DNA of 64,000 nucleotides from Sphingobium yanoikuyae (GCF_034424525.1 NZ_CP139979.1:806001-870000), one strand, 5' to 3'; positions 27,082-38,899 are shown, counted from the first letter of the stretch. Notes: generated by a model from the sequence alone, not told the origin. A program made the numbers and translations.

Positions 27082-27263
27082 CATATGCGACCTGTTCAAT
27101 GCTGCCGTACCGCTTCCAATTGGGACCGGGTGTTGGCCGAAGGCTGCCACGTTGGACGCCTGTCATCGCCAGGTCATCTTCCCCGGCTAGGCGTCATCCG
27201 CTGCACTATGTCGAAAATCTGGCCGGGTTTCCGGCTGGATCGATGCGCTGCGTCCCGCTGGCA

Positions 27264-27297
27264 GGAAAATGGCCGGTCCGGTGATCCGGCCCCGGCC
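27264..27297 (-). terminator. Possible terminator of the DUF465 gene
   Basis: On the minus strand GGCCGG-rich arms (27271-27276 with 27286-27297) form a GC hairpin followed by ATTTTCC. The T run is short, so this is tentative. The rest of the 27082-27316 gap shows nothing recognisable. Confidence 0.4.
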
Positions 27298-27316
27298 TTT
27301 TCCGTGCGGAATGGGC

Positions 27317-27475
27317 TTAATGTCGGCCCTGCATCTCTTCCTTGACCCGCAATTTCTGCTTCTTCAGCGAGGCGACGAGAATGTCGTCGGGCATCGGCCG
27401 ACTCGACTCGGCCTTGATCCGGGCTTCGAGCCCGGCATGCTTTGCGGAAAGAGCTGAAACGTGGGAATTTTCCAT
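27317..27475 (-). CDS. DUF465 (YdcH-like) small protein
   Basis: 52 residues from ATG 27475 (MENSHVSALSAKHAGLEARI). It is a single helical hairpin with the family core LSAKHAGLEARIKAESSRPMPDD followed by the KKQKLRVKEEM end. DUF465 proteins are short, highly charged and of unknown function, common in alphaproteobacteria. A longer frame back to 27517 lacks support. It is divergent from a second DUF465-type gene 142 bases away. Confidence 0.82.
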   Translation of the reverse strand: MENSHVSALSAKHAGLEARIKAESSRPMPDDILVASLKKQKLRVKEEMQGRH

Positions 27476-27616
27476 GACATTCTCCTTACGAGGGTGATGG
27501 ATGACGAAGTAGATCATGATTCGGCGAACCTGTCTCGCGATGATTCGCGCTTTGCGATAGGCCGTCGGTAAAATTGCGATGGCCCGCGCGCCTGCGCCGG
27601 GCTATCAGGAGAGGCT

Positions 27617-27841
27617 ATGTTGGGTTCGGAAGGCGGGGGCTTGGTGAGCCGCGAAGACATTATGCGCCGGTTGGAGTTGCTGCGGGTCGAGCATCGTGAT
27701 CTCGATGCCGCGATCGCGGCGCTGGTCGATGGCGGGGTGGGCGACCAGATGCAGGTCGCGCGCCTCAAGAAGCGCAAGCTGCGGCTGCGCGATGAGATCG
27801 TTGCGCTCGAAGACGCGCTGGTCCCGGACATCATCGCCTGA
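27617..27841 (+). CDS. Second DUF465-type small protein
   Basis: 74 residues from ATG 27617, preceded by AGGAGAGG. After an 8-residue Gly-rich lead the helical hairpin reads LELLRVEHRDLDAAIAALVDGG, then QVARLKKRKLRLRDEIVALEDALVPDIIA, the same layout as DUF465. The matching K(K/R)xKLRxxxE segment is shared with the divergent neighbour, so the two are probably distant paralogues. The function is unknown. Confidence 0.78.
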   Translation: MLGSEGGGLVSREDIMRRLELLRVEHRDLDAAIAALVDGGVGDQMQVARLKKRKLRLRDEIVALEDALVPDIIA

Positions 27842-27946
27842 TGCGTCCGCCGCGTCGCAAAATTGCGGGACTGCGGCGTAAAGCGATCCCAAATGGGACA
27901 GGCGGGCTTCCGGCGCCATCCACGGCCCTGACTATCGCATCGCGAT

Positions 27947-28432
27947 ATGTCAGCTAGGCCTATGCGCAACGCAGCCGCCCTTGATCCCGGCCTTCATCGC
28001 CGCCTTGTCGATGGCCTCTATATGGAGGCGATGGTGATGGCGGATGAGGCGCGCTCCTATTTCGACGCGGATGAGGCCGGGCAGTTTGCCGCCGACGATC
28101 CGCTGCGCCGCGTGTCCTTCGCCTGTGAATCGCTCAAGGTGACGACCCGGCTGATGCACATCATCGCCTGGCTGCTCAGTCAGCGCGCCTGGCAGCGTGG
28201 CGAGATTGGCGATGCGGATGTGGCCGATGAGAAATATCGGCTCGGCCGCGCCACCGCCACCGATCCGGGCATTGCCGGCGACTTCCCCTTCGCCGCCCGA
28301 TCGCTGATCGAGGCGAGCCAGGAGCTTTATGGCCGGGTGGCGCGGCTGGAGGAACGGATGCTGTCGCCGGACGCGCCGCTGGCCGACAGTCCGGCCCGCG
28401 CACTCATGGATCGGCTCAACACCGCCTTCTGA
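27947..28432 (+). CDS. DUF1465 family protein, RcdA-type ClpXP adaptor
   Basis: 161 residues. Family blocks seen are LVDGLYMEAMVMADEARSYFD (about 21-41), FACESLKVTTRLMHIIAWLLSQRAW (about 62-86) and FPFAARSLIEASQELYGRVARLEERM (about 113-138), forming a three-helix bundle. In Caulobacter RcdA helps deliver CtrA to the ClpXP protease during the cell cycle. I call it DUF1465 with confidence; equivalence in function to RcdA is inferred. An alternative start is ATG 27962. It precedes tamA by 62 bases on the same strand. Confidence 0.85.
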   Translation: MSARPMRNAAALDPGLHRRLVDGLYMEAMVMADEARSYFDADEAGQFAADDPLRRVSFACESLKVTTRLMHIIAWLLSQRAWQRGEIGDADVADEKYRLGRATATDPGIAGDFPFAARSLIEASQELYGRVARLEERMLSPDAPLADSPARALMDRLNTAF

Positions 28433-28494
28433 CCATTGGGCCATGGCCATCTCTTGGCTGGCATAATCGCCCCGACTTGGTCTAGACCGGTTGC

Positions 28495-30579
28495 ATGACC
28501 CATGGCTTGCGGACAGGGCGCCGCTTTCCCGTTGATCCGCGCGCCGCAGGGCTATGTCTCTTGTCCCTGGCGCTTTGCACCGCCGGCACTGCGTTCGCGC
28601 AGGCGGCCCAGCCTGCGCCTGATCCCGCTGCCGATCCCGCCAGCCCGCCGGTCGACCCGTCCGCATCGCTCGATGCCATGCCCGACATCGGCATCGACTG
28701 GCCCGACATGGGCCAGCCCGATACGGTCGCCCCGCTGCCGGAGGATCCGGTTGCGGCCAGCGAACCCGACATGGCCGATCAGCCGACACAGCAGGCCGAC
28801 GCCGCCGCCGATACCGGCCCGGCCGAGGAGGTCGTCACCTTCACCGACGCCGGGGAGGAGCGCAAATATGGCGTCACCCTGCGCGGTATCGAGGCGATCG
28901 GCGACAATCAGATCACGACCCGCTTCGACAGTCTCTCGGTGCTGCACCAGTCGGAGGGGAAGGCCGCCAACCTTGCCCAGATCAACCGCCGGGTGAAGGA
29001 AGACAGCGACCTGCTCGACCGGCTGCTGCGCGCCGACGGCTATTATGCCGCGCGGGTGCGCGGCAGCGTAGCGCCGCCGCCGGCCGGCAGCGACAAGCTG
29101 TCCGTCATCTTCGATGTCACGCCGGGGCCGCTTTATGTCCTCGACACGGTGGAGATTGCCGGCCTCGCCGAAACCGGCCCACGGGAGGAGACGCTGCGCG
29201 GCGCCTTCTCGATGAAGTCGGGCGATCCGATCAACGCCGACCGCATCCTTGCGGGCCAGACCGCGCTGGCGACGGCGCTGGGCGAAAATGGCTATCCCTT
29301 TGCCAGGGTGGACGAACCCGAAGTGCGGATCGACCATGAAGCGCGCAATGGCGATCTCGACATCATCGTCACGCCGGGCGGCTATCGCAGCTTCGGCCAG
29401 ATATTGCTCGACAATGACGATGTGTTCAGCGCCCGCCATCTCCAGCGCATGGCCCGCTTCGAACCCGGCGAAACCTACCGCGCCACCGATGTGGAGGATC
29501 TGCGCCGCGCCATCGTCACCACCGGCCTCGTCTCGTCCGTCACCCTGACGCCGAAGGATGCGGGCGATGGCGAACATGTCGACCTGGATGTCGATCTGCG
29601 CCCGGCGCCGATGCGCACCATTGCGGGCGAACTGGGCTATGGCACGGGCGAAGGCTATCGCGCGGAAGTCAGCTGGCAGCATCGCAATCTCTTCCCGCCC
29701 GAAGGATCGCTCACCCTGCGCGGCGTGCTCGGCACACAGGAACAGACGGCGCAGGCCACCTATCGCCGCAACAATTTCCGCGAGCGCGACCATGTGCTGA
29801 CCGGGCTTGTCTCCTACAGCAATATCCGCCGCGACGCCTATGACGCGCGCACCATCACCCTGTCGGGCGGGCTGGAGCGGCAGACCAACATCCTGTTCCA
29901 GAAGCATTGGGTCTGGCGCGTCGGTGCCGAACTCATCGCCTCGGACGAAGCGGACGCCTTTTCCGGCGGCAGCCGCCGCACCTTCTTCATCGGCGCGGTG
30001 CCGCTCAGCCTCACCTATGATGGCAGCGACGACCTGCTCAACCCCAGCAAGGGCTTCCGCCTCGGCGGCCGCCTCAGCCCCGAACTCTCCTTTCAGGGTT
30101 CGACCTTCGGCTATGCCAAGGCGCAGGTCGACGCCAGCGCCTATCAGCCGATCAATGATCGTGTCGTGCTCGCCGGGCGCACCCGGCTTGGCACCATCCT
30201 CGGCTCCACCGTCGATCGCATCGCGCCGTCGCGGCGCTTCTATGCCGGCGGCGGCGCGTCGGTGCGCGGCTATGGCTATCAGGCGATCGGCCCGCGCTAC
30301 GGCCCGGACGATGATCCGGTCGGCGGCAAGAGCCTGATCGAATTTTCGGCCGAAGCACGCATCCGCTTCGGCAATTTCGGCGTCGTGCCCTTCCTCGACG
30401 CGGGCAATATCTCCACGACTTTCCTGCCGCGCTTCCGCGACCTGCGCGTCGGCACCGGGCTTGGCGTGCGCTATTATAGCAGCTTCGGCCCGATCCGCGT
30501 CGATGTCGGCACGCCGATCAATCCGCAGCCGGGCGATGCCAAGGTCGCCGTCTATGTCTCGCTGGGGCAGGCCTTCTGA
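28495..30579 (+). CDS. tamA: TamA, Omp85-family outer-membrane translocation/assembly protein
   Basis: 694 residues. The signal peptide ends near GTAFAQ (about 31-36). An acidic, Pro-rich linker (about 37-110) is followed by POTRA-type repeats (about 120-360; for example VIFDVTPGPLYVLDTVEIAG, and YRSFGQILLDNDDVFSARHL). The 16-strand Omp85 barrel has the conserved FYAGGGASVRGYGYQAIGPR loop (about 582-601) and ends YVSLGQAF with a terminal Phe. With TamB it moves lipids or assembles outer-membrane proteins. The stop shares a base with the tamB start (TGATG). Confidence 0.93.
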   Translation: MTHGLRTGRRFPVDPRAAGLCLLSLALCTAGTAFAQAAQPAPDPAADPASPPVDPSASLDAMPDIGIDWPDMGQPDTVAPLPEDPVAASEPDMADQPTQQADAAADTGPAEEVVTFTDAGEERKYGVTLRGIEAIGDNQITTRFDSLSVLHQSEGKAANLAQINRRVKEDSDLLDRLLRADGYYAARVRGSVAPPPAGSDKLSVIFDVTPGPLYVLDTVEIAGLAETGPREETLRGAFSMKSGDPINADRILAGQTALATALGENGYPFARVDEPEVRIDHEARNGDLDIIVTPGGYRSFGQILLDNDDVFSARHLQRMARFEPGETYRATDVEDLRRAIVTTGLVSSVTLTPKDAGDGEHVDLDVDLRPAPMRTIAGELGYGTGEGYRAEVSWQHRNLFPPEGSLTLRGVLGTQEQTAQATYRRNNFRERDHVLTGLVSYSNIRRDAYDARTITLSGGLERQTNILFQKHWVWRVGAELIASDEADAFSGGSRRTFFIGAVPLSLTYDGSDDLLNPSKGFRLGGRLSPELSFQGSTFGYAKAQVDASAYQPINDRVVLAGRTRLGTILGSTVDRIAPSRRFYAGGGASVRGYGYQAIGPRYGPDDDPVGGKSLIEFSAEARIRFGNFGVVPFLDAGNISTTFLPRFRDLRVGTGLGVRYYSSFGPIRVDVGTPINPQPGDAKVAVYVSLGQAF

Positions 30580-33500
30580 TGGCCACGCCGCCGCCCGACA
30601 GCCAGCCACCCGTGCCGCCGCCGCCCGCCGCGCCGCCGCGCCGCCGCGCCTGGGACGGGCGCTGGCAGCGCTGGCTGGCGGGCGCACTGGCGCTCGCGCT
30701 GCTGGTCGTGGTGGCGACGCTGGCCTGGCTCGACAGCGCGCCCGGACACCGCTTCCTCGTCTCGCGCATCGCCGCCGTCAGCCCGCCCTCGGGCCTGCGC
30801 ATCCATGTCGACCGGATCGAGGGCAGCATCTATCGCAAGGCGGTGCTGCGCGGCCTCGTCCTGTCCGATCCCAAGGGCCGCTTCTTCGACGCGCCGCGGG
30901 TGGAGCTGGACTGGTGGCCCTTCGCCTGGCTCTCCAACCGGCTCGACATCGACCGGCTGGTGATCCCGCAGGCGACCCTGCACAAACTGCCCAAGCTCAA
31001 TCCCAGCGAGCGGCAGGGGCCGATCCTGCCGGGCTTCGACATCCGCCTGATGCAGTTCTCGGTCGATCGGCTGACGGTCGCGCCCGCCGTCACCGGCAAG
31101 GTCGAACTGGCGACCCTGTCGGGCGATGCCGACATTCGTGGCGGTCGCGCGATCATCGACCTGTCGGCCCGCGTCATCGGCGCGGAGGATGCGCTGAACC
31201 TCACGCTCGACAGCCGGCCCGACGATGACCGGTTCAACCTGGCAGTCACTGTCAACGCGCCCAGGGGCGGCGTGCTGGCGGCGATGGCCGGCCTCAATCA
31301 GGACGGCAATCTGCGCATCAGCGGCAAGGGGCGATGGACCCGGTGGGATGGTCGCCTCGCCGCCACCCTGGCCGGCAATCCCGTCGCCGACCTGAAACTC
31401 GGCGCGCGCAGCGGCGCCTACACCATCCAGGGCACGATCGAGGGCAGCGCCATTCCCGGCAAGGGCCTGCTGCCGCGCCTCGCGTCGCCGCGCCTGACCA
31501 TCGGCGCGCAGGGGACGCTGGCCGACCGGGTGGTCGATGGCAGGCTCACGCTGCGCTCGGCGGCGATCGACATGGTCGCCGACGGCGCCATCGACCTGCG
31601 CAACAACGCCTTCGACAATCTGCGCGTCGACATGAACCTCGCCCGGCCTGAAGCGCTGCTCAAGGATATGCGCGGCCGCGACGTGGTGGCGAAGGTCCGG
31701 CTCGACGGTCCGTTCGCCGGCTTCGGCTATGAATATCTGCTCACCGCGCGCCAGCTTGCCTTCGGCAAGACCCAGATCAACGATGTCCGCATCGACGGCA
31801 AGGGGCGTCAGGCGAAAAGCGGGCCGGTGCTGCTGCCGGTCCGGCTGCGCGCCCGCAGCCTCGACGGGCAGGGCGATCTGGTTGCCGGCATCGTCCGCAA
31901 TTTCGCGCTCGACGGCGTGCTGCAGCTCAAGGGGCAGCAGATCGCCAGCAACCCCATGCCTTTCCGGTCGGACCGCCTGAACGGCAAGCTGCTGGTCATG
32001 GCCGACCTCAAGAGCGGCCGCTATGATGTCGGCATTGACGGCCGGATCAGCGGCCTCTTCATTCGCGGCCTCGGCATTGTCGATCTGGACTCGAAACTGC
32101 GTGCGGCCCCCGGCGCCAATGGCGCCTTCGGCCTGTCGGGCAATGCCGTGGCCAAGGTCCGCCGGCTCGACAATGCCTTCCTCAAGGGGCTGGGCGGCGG
32201 CCTGCCCACGGTCCGCAGCGCGCTCGCCCTGCTGCCCGGCGGCGAGATCGGCTTCTCCAACATGAAGCTCGACGCGCCGCTCATCAGCCTCAATGCCAAG
32301 GGCGTGCGCCACCGCGACGGCACCGTCCATCTCGAAGGCAATGGGAGCCACAAGCAATATGGCCCGGTCGATGTCGTGCTCGATGGCAAGATCGACCGGC
32401 CGATCGTCCATGTCCAGCTTGCGCGGCCGATGGATGCGCTCGGCCTGCGCGACGTGCGCGGCGAATTTCTGCCCGGCGCCGACGGCAATTACAGCTTCAC
32501 CGCCAATGGCGGATCGACGCTCGGCCCGTTCACCGGGGAAGGCCGCATCTTGCTGCCGCCGGGCGGCCAGGCGGTGGTCCGCGTCGCGCGCATCGCGGTC
32601 TCGGGCGTCACCGCCAGCGGCGACATCCGCCCCGTCACTGGCGGGCTCGACGGCCAGTTGCTGGTCGCCGGCCCGGTCAGCGGCACGATCGGTTTCCAGC
32701 CGGTCGGCGGCATCCAGCAGTTGAAGCTCGATCTCGACGCCAATGACGCCAGCTTCGACGGCCCTTCGACCATCGCCGTGCGGCGCGGCTCGCTCGATGC
32801 CACCATCCTGCTCGATCCCGACGGCACCTCGATCAACGCCACGGCCCAGGCACGCGGGCTGCGCGTCGGCGGCATGCTGCTTGGTCGGCTCGATGCCACT
32901 GCTGCGCTGGTCGACGGACGCGGCAAGGTCTCGGGCAATCTCTCGGGCCAGCGCGGCCGCCTGTTCGACCTCAAGGGCGAGGCCCAGGTCGATCTCGACC
33001 GGGTCCGCCTGTCGGCCAGCGGCACGATCGACAAGCGGCCGATCCGCCTGACCCGCGCGGCGCTCTTCACCCGTGCGGAGGATGGCTGGCGCCTGTCGCC
33101 CGCGACCATCAGCTATGCCGGCGGCACGCTGCAACTGGCGGGCGAACTGGGCGGCGAAACCACCCGGATAGAAGCGCGCGCGCAGAAGATGCCGCTCGCC
33201 CTGCTGGACATCGCCTATGACAATCTGGGGCTGGGCGGCATGGCCACCGGCACCTTGAGCTACAGCCGTCCGCGCGGCGGCCTGCCGACCGGCAAGGCGG
33301 AACTGCGCATCCGTGGCCTGTCCCGCTCGGGCCTGTCCCTCAGCTCCCGCCCGGTCGATGTCGGCGTCAACGCCGTGCTGACCCTCGACCGGCTCGCCAC
33401 CCGCATGGTCTTCGTCGCCGACGGCCAGACCATCGGCCGCGGTCAGGCGCTGCTCACTCCGCTCATCTCGACCGGCAGCCTGGTCGAACGGCTCAACGGC

Positions 33501-34784
33501 GCGCCGCTGATCGCGCAGCTGCGCTTCAACGGCACCGCCGACACGCTCTGGCGCCTCACCGGCGTGGAGATTGTCGACATTGCCGGCCCTGTCAGCGTCA
33601 CCGCCGACGCGCATGGCACGCTTGCCGATCCGGTCATCACCGGCTCGCTCGCGACCGACAATGCCGCGCTCAACAGCCCGGTCACCGGCATGCGCTTGCG
33701 CAACGTCAAGGCGCGCGCCCGGTTCGCCGGGGCGCAACTGGTCTTCTCCAGCTTCACCGCCAATGCCCAGAATGGCGGCAGCGTGACCGGCACCGGCAAT
33801 TTCACCTTCAACGGCATTGGCGGCGTCGGCATGGACCTCGCCTTCCAGGCGGACAATGCCGCGCTGCTGGAACGCGACGATATCGCCGCCACCGTCACCG
33901 GCCCGCTCACCATCCGCTCCGACGGCAAGGGCGGCGAGATTGGCGGCGACGTCACCCTCAACAGGAGCCGCTTCACCATGGGGCGCGCCGCCGCCGTCGC
34001 CCAAATCCCCGAACTCAAGGTGGTCGAGATCAACCGGCGCGGCGAGGAGATTGAACGTCCCCGCGCGACCGTCCCCTGGACCATGGCGGTCAAGGCGCGG
34101 GCGCGCAATCGCCTGACCGTGACCGGCCTGGGGCTCGACAGCGAATGGCGCGCCGATCTCAATATCGGCGGCACCGTCACCAATCCGGCGATCGCCGGTC
34201 GGGCCGAACTGGTGCGTGGCAATTATGAATTTGCCGGCCGCCGCTTCGAACTGCGCGAGGGGCGCATCCAGTTCGACGGCAAGACCCCGGTCAACCCGAC
34301 GCTCGACATCGATGCGGAGGCGGACGTCAGCGACCTCACCGCCACCATCCATGTCGGCGGCACCGGCCTCAAGCCCGACATCAGCTTCAACTCCGTGCCC
34401 TCGCTGCCGCAGGACGAACTGCTCTCGCGCATCCTGTTCGGCACCTCGATCACCAACCTGTCCGCGCCTGAAGCGCTCCAGCTCGCCTCGGCGGTCGGCT
34501 CGCTCCAGGGCGAGGGTGGGCTTGATCCGATCAATGCGGTGCGCAAGGCGGCGGGCCTGGATCGTCTGCGCATCATCGCGGCCGATCCGACCCAGGGGCA
34601 GGGCACTTCGCTCGCCGCCGGCAAATATCTGACCCGCAAGACCTATGTCGAACTGATCAGCGACGGGCAGGGCTATAGCGCCACCCGGATGGAATATCAG
34701 GTGACACGCTGGCTGTCCCTGCTAGGCGCCATTTCCACCCTCGGCCGCCAGAGCGCCAACCTGCGTATTTCCAAGGATTATTGA
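30579..34784 (+). CDS. tamB: TamB, translocation/assembly module (DUF490/AsmA-like)
   Basis: 1401 residues. A Pro-rich cytoplasmic start precedes one membrane helix ([20 protein letters not shown], about 29-48). Then comes a very long beta-taco/helical-repeat region of repeating ID, LNG and RLD strands that spans the periplasm. The C-terminal DUF490 domain holds [38 protein letters not shown], then [13 protein letters not shown] and VGKYLTRK-like strands. Proteins of this kind form a hydrophobic groove for lipid transport between the membranes and dock on TamA. It is fused by a 1-base overlap to tamA. The very long antisense open frame here is a shadow. Confidence 0.94.
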   Translation: MATPPPDSQPPVPPPPAAPPRRRAWDGRWQRWLAGALALALLVVVATLAWLDSAPGHRFLVSRIAAVSPPSGLRIHVDRIEGSIYRKAVLRGLVLSDPKGRFFDAPRVELDWWPFAWLSNRLDIDRLVIPQATLHKLPKLNPSERQGPILPGFDIRLMQFSVDRLTVAPAVTGKVELATLSGDADIRGGRAIIDLSARVIGAEDALNLTLDSRPDDDRFNLAVTVNAPRGGVLAAMAGLNQDGNLRISGKGRWTRWDGRLAATLAGNPVADLKLGARSGAYTIQGTIEGSAIPGKGLLPRLASPRLTIGAQGTLADRVVDGRLTLRSAAIDMVADGAIDLRNNAFDNLRVDMNLARPEALLKDMRGRDVVAKVRLDGPFAGFGYEYLLTARQLAFGKTQINDVRIDGKGRQAKSGPVLLPVRLRARSLDGQGDLVAGIVRNFALDGVLQLKGQQIASNPMPFRSDRLNGKLLVMADLKSGRYDVGIDGRISGLFIRGLGIVDLDSKLRAAPGANGAFGLSGNAVAKVRRLDNAFLKGLGGGLPTVRSALALLPGGEIGFSNMKLDAPLISLNAKGVRHRDGTVHLEGNGSHKQYGPVDVVLDGKIDRPIVHVQLARPMDALGLRDVRGEFLPGADGNYSFTANGGSTLGPFTGEGRILLPPGGQAVVRVARIAVSGVTASGDIRPVTGGLDGQLLVAGPVSGTIGFQPVGGIQQLKLDLDANDASFDGPSTIAVRRGSLDATILLDPDGTSINATAQARGLRVGGMLLGRLDATAALVDGRGKVSGNLSGQRGRLFDLKGEAQVDLDRVRLSASGTIDKRPIRLTRAALFTRAEDGWRLSPATISYAGGTLQLAGELGGETTRIEARAQKMPLALLDIAYDNLGLGGMATGTLSYSRPRGGLPTGKAELRIRGLSRSGLSLSSRPVDVGVNAVLTLDRLATRMVFVADGQTIGRGQALLTPLISTGSLVERLNGAPLIAQLRFNGTADTLWRLTGVEIVDIAGPVSVTADAHGTLADPVITGSLATDNAALNSPVTGMRLRNVKARARFAGAQLVFSSFTANAQNGGSVTGTGNFTFNGIGGVGMDLAFQADNAALLERDDIAATVTGPLTIRSDGKGGEIGGDVTLNRSRFTMGRAAAVAQIPELKVVEINRRGEEIERPRATVPWTMAVKARARNRLTVTGLGLDSEWRADLNIGGTVTNPAIAGRAELVRGNYEFAGRRFELREGRIQFDGKTPVNPTLDIDAEADVSDLTATIHVGGTGLKPDISFNSVPSLPQDELLSRILFGTSITNLSAPEALQLASAVGSLQGEGGLDPINAVRKAAGLDRLRIIAADPTQGQGTSLAAGKYLTRKTYVELISDGQGYSATRMEYQVTRWLSLLGAISTLGRQSANLRISKDY

Positions 34785-34785
34785 C

Positions 34786-36180
<1,395 letters not shown>

Positions 36181-36242
36181 AGGAAGGCGGCCTCATTTCG
36201 TCGCTCCCGGCCCACGGGAACGCGCCGAACTGAGCGGCTTTC

Positions 36243-36258
36243 GTGGCATTAATGCCAC
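36243..36258. promoter_or_regulatory. Perfect 16-bp palindrome upstream of the outer-membrane protein gene
   Basis: GTGGCATTAATGCCAC is fully self-complementary. It lies 63 bases after the serine lyase stop and 100 bases before the next ATG. Without a T run it is more likely an operator than a terminator; the regulator is unknown. Confidence 0.5.
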
Positions 36259-36357
36259 ATTATCAGCTGTTTATCTGAGGTTCATGAAACAAATATGACC
36301 GCTCCGGCTTGAGCGTCTCACCCCCAAGGGGAAGAGAAAGACAACGGAGTGATGTTT

Positions 36358-37011
36358 ATGCGTAAGTTGATGGTCGCCACTTTGCTGGCCGGTGGTGCAG
36401 TTGCCGCGCCGGCGCTCGCACAGGATGCCACCCCGACCTTCACCGGCCCGCGCGTCGAAGCGATCCTGGGCTATGACCATACCGGGGCCGGCAGCTCGAT
36501 CGACAATGATAATGGCAGCGACGATCAGAAGATCGACGGCCTGCTCTATGGTGTCGGCGCGGGTTATGACGTGAATGTCGGCGGCGCCGTCGTCGGCGTC
36601 GAGGGCGAGTTCACCGACTCCACCGCCAAGAGCAGCCGCAACGATTTCACCGACCAGTTCGGTTATGGCCGCGTCAAGCAGGGCCGCGATCTCTATATCG
36701 GTGCCCGCGCCGGTATCCTCGCCGATCCCTCGACCCTCATCTATGTGAAGGGCGGCTACACCAACACCAAACTCGGCGTGCTGGCCGGCGACACCAACCA
36801 GGTCACCGACACCTCGTTCAAGCTCGACGGCTGGCGCGTCGGCGGCGGCGTGGAGCGCGCGCTCAACGCCAACACCTTCGCCAAGATCGAATATCGCTAC
36901 TCCAAATATGACAGCGCCCATATCGACTTCATGGATGGCTCGACCAGCAGCGAATTCGACGTCGACACCGACCGCCATCAGGTCGTCGCCTCGGTCGGCT
37001 GGCGCTTCTAA
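36358..37011 (+). CDS. Outer-membrane beta-barrel protein (Omp25/OmpA-like porin family)
   Basis: 217 residues from ATG 36358, which is 8 bases after CGGAG; upstream in-frame GTG 36349 and ATG 36352 are too close to that site. The signal peptide MRKLMVATLLAGGAVAAPALA ends at AQD. An eight-strand barrel follows: GPRVEAILGYDH, YGVGAGYDVNVGGAVVGVEGEFTD, LYIGARAGILADPSTLIYVKGGYTN, GWRVGGGVERAL, FAKIEYRYSKYDS, and the terminal VVASVGWRF with C-terminal Phe. It resembles the Omp25/Omp31 immunoreactive porin-like group of alphaproteobacteria, with a structural or protective role. A strong terminator follows. Confidence 0.88.
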   Translation: MRKLMVATLLAGGAVAAPALAQDATPTFTGPRVEAILGYDHTGAGSSIDNDNGSDDQKIDGLLYGVGAGYDVNVGGAVVGVEGEFTDSTAKSSRNDFTDQFGYGRVKQGRDLYIGARAGILADPSTLIYVKGGYTNTKLGVLAGDTNQVTDTSFKLDGWRVGGGVERALNANTFAKIEYRYSKYDSAHIDFMDGSTSSEFDVDTDRHQVVASVGWRF

Positions 37012-37021
37012 AACGATAGGG

Positions 37022-37056
37022 AAAAAAGGGGCCGGTCACCGATCGGCCCCTTTTTT
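37022..37056 (+). terminator. Intrinsic terminator of the outer-membrane protein gene
   Basis: AAAAAAGGGGCCG pairs with CGGCCCCTTTTTT around a 9-base loop, with the T run included. It lies 11 bases after the stop and can act in both directions. Confidence 0.93.
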
Positions 37057-37107
37057 GCAGCATCCGCCCATTGCCTCTATCAGCCGCCCTGCGGGGATGT
37101 TACTTAC

Positions 37108-37536
37108 ATGGTTGTGAGTAACGCGATTCCCCACCTGTACCCGGTTGGCATCCAGCCCGACGACATCGACTTCATGGGTCATGTCAACAATGCCAGCTAT
37201 CTGAAGTGGGTGCAGGATGCCGTGCTCGACCATTGGCGCGCGCTCGCCCCGGCCGAGGCGGTGGCCCAGCATCTCTGGGTCGCGCTCAAGCATGAGATCA
37301 CCTATCGCAAGCCCACCTTCCTGGACGATGAGGTGATCGCCACCGTCCTCCTCGAAAAGGTGCAGGGCGCCCGTGCCTTCTATGAAACGGTGATCCGCCG
37401 TGGCGAGGAAGTGCTGGCCGAGGTCAAGTCGAGCTGGTGCTGCGTCGATGCCTCCACCCTGCGCCCGGCCCGCATTGCCCGCGAAGTGATGCAGCATTTC
37501 TTCGCGCCCGACGACAGCGGCACCACCGCCGACTGA
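37108..37536 (+). CDS. Hotdog-fold acyl-CoA thioesterase (4HBT family)
   Basis: 142 residues. The active-site block DDIDFMGHVNNASYLKW (about 18-34) is the 4-hydroxybenzoyl-CoA thioesterase/FadM signature with the catalytic Asp and the HVNN turn. The strands VALKHEITYRKPTFLDDEVIATVLLE and RRGEEVLAEVKSSWCCVD complete the hotdog fold. It hydrolyses acyl-CoA thioesters in the cytoplasm, most likely of fatty-acyl or aromatic acyl type. It stands alone after the terminator. Confidence 0.88.
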   Translation: MVVSNAIPHLYPVGIQPDDIDFMGHVNNASYLKWVQDAVLDHWRALAPAEAVAQHLWVALKHEITYRKPTFLDDEVIATVLLEKVQGARAFYETVIRRGEEVLAEVKSSWCCVDASTLRPARIAREVMQHFFAPDDSGTTAD

Positions 37537-37724
37537 TCCCATTATGTGAATGGCATGGTTGCAGCGTGGGAACGCGCTTGACCCTTGCCCGGATGTTTGC
37601 ATTAGTCCGACAAATAAAGGGCCGGTGACGGGGCGGCGAAGCGCGCCCTCCGCTGCGGCCCTGTCGGCGAAGCGCGTCTGTCGATCATCATGCGCTCGCC
37701 CGATGGATGAGGGAGAGGGTGTTG

Positions 37725-38843
37725 ATGCGGTGGCCATCGGGAATGAGATATCTGGGGTTTGGCCTGCTGCTGGGCAGCGCCACCATGGCGATCGCGGCCC
37801 CCGCCACGCCGCCGCGCCAACTCGACATCGTCAAGCGCATCGCCAAGGCCAAGCCGGAAGCGAAGGATGAGGCCAGCGCCCGGACGTCCTATCTCCTCGT
37901 CTATTTCAAGGACGAGACCCACTCGCTGCATTTCGCGACCTCGGCGGATGGCTACAGCTTCACCGACGTCAATGACGGTGCGCCGGTCCTCAATGGCCGC
38001 GACGTCGCCGAACAGAAGGGCATCCGCGATCCCTATATCATGCGCGGTCCCGACAATGCCTTCTACCTCGCCATGACCGACCTGCATATTTTCGCCAGGC
38101 GCGAAGGGCTGCGGGATACCGACTGGCAGCGGCCGACCGACAGCTATGGCTGGGGCAATAACCGCTCGATGATCTTCATGAAATCCTATGATCTCACCCA
38201 TTGGACGCTCGCGTCCGTGACCATAGATCAGTTGTTCAAGTCGACCGCCAATGCGGGCACCGCCTGGGCGCCGGAAATGATCTATGATCCCGACAAGCGC
38301 AAGATCATGGTCTATTTCAGCACCCGCAACGGCAAGGAAACGGACCATATGGTCTATGCCTATGCGGACGATGCCTTCACCACGCTGACCAGCGAACCGC
38401 GCGACCTGTTCACCTATCCCAAGCCCGGCATCGGCACGATCGACGGCGACATCACCAAGGTTGGCGACCGCTACCGCCTCTTCTATGTCGCGCATGACAA
38501 GCCCGGCCATCTGCGTCAGGCGACCTCATCGCGCATGGATGGCGGCTATGTCTTCGATCCTGCCAAGATCGACCCGGAAACGGTCGGCACCGAAGCGCCC
38601 AATCTGTGGCGGCGCCACGGCACCGACACCTATGTGCTGATGTATGATGTGTTCGGCGCCAAGCCGGTCAACAATATGGGCTTTTCGGAGACGGAGGATT
38701 TCGTCCATTTCCGCGACATCGGCCATTTCAACGCGCCGGGATCGCCGATGAAGGCGACCAACTTCACCCAGCCCAAGCATGGCGCCGTCATCCCGATCAC
38801 CCCGGCGGAAGCGGAGCGGCTGAAGACCTTCTTCCGGAAATAA
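37725..38843 (+). CDS. Glycoside hydrolase family 43-like protein, exported
   Basis: 372 residues from ATG 37725, chosen because GGGAGAGG lies 6 bases upstream; ATG 37707 and 37743 are alternatives. The signal peptide is MRYLGFGLLLGSATMAIAA. The five-blade propeller motifs are GIRDPYIM with the catalytic base Asp102, GTAWAPEMIYD, GTIDGDITKV and VGTEAPNLWRRHG with the likely acid Glu. GH43 enzymes remove arabinose or xylose from plant polysaccharides. It lies apart from the xylan cluster and no LacI-type operator was seen before it. The convergent pyrF starts 57 bases later. Confidence 0.83.
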   Translation: MRWPSGMRYLGFGLLLGSATMAIAAPATPPRQLDIVKRIAKAKPEAKDEASARTSYLLVYFKDETHSLHFATSADGYSFTDVNDGAPVLNGRDVAEQKGIRDPYIMRGPDNAFYLAMTDLHIFARREGLRDTDWQRPTDSYGWGNNRSMIFMKSYDLTHWTLASVTIDQLFKSTANAGTAWAPEMIYDPDKRKIMVYFSTRNGKETDHMVYAYADDAFTTLTSEPRDLFTYPKPGIGTIDGDITKVGDRYRLFYVAHDKPGHLRQATSSRMDGGYVFDPAKIDPETVGTEAPNLWRRHGTDTYVLMYDVFGAKPVNNMGFSETEDFVHFRDIGHFNAPGSPMKATNFTQPKHGAVIPITPAEAERLKTFFRK

Positions 38844-38853
38844 GGGCAGGGGA

Positions 38854-38892
38854 GGATCGCACCGGATCGGCTCAGCGCCGCCGATGCGATCC
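38854..38892. terminator. Possible hairpin between convergent GH43 and pyrF genes
   Basis: GGATCGCA (38854-38861) pairs with TGCGATCC (38885-38892), and a second GC stem can form inside. There is no T run, so terminator function is uncertain. Confidence 0.35.
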
Positions 38893-38899
38893 ACCATCC

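Noticed and set aside
30552..34352. 1266-codon open frame antisense to tamB
   Set aside because: High-GC codon bias keeps the opposite strand open. The translation is low-complexity Ala/Arg/Asp/Gly/His without motifs, while the plus strand encodes a clear TamB.
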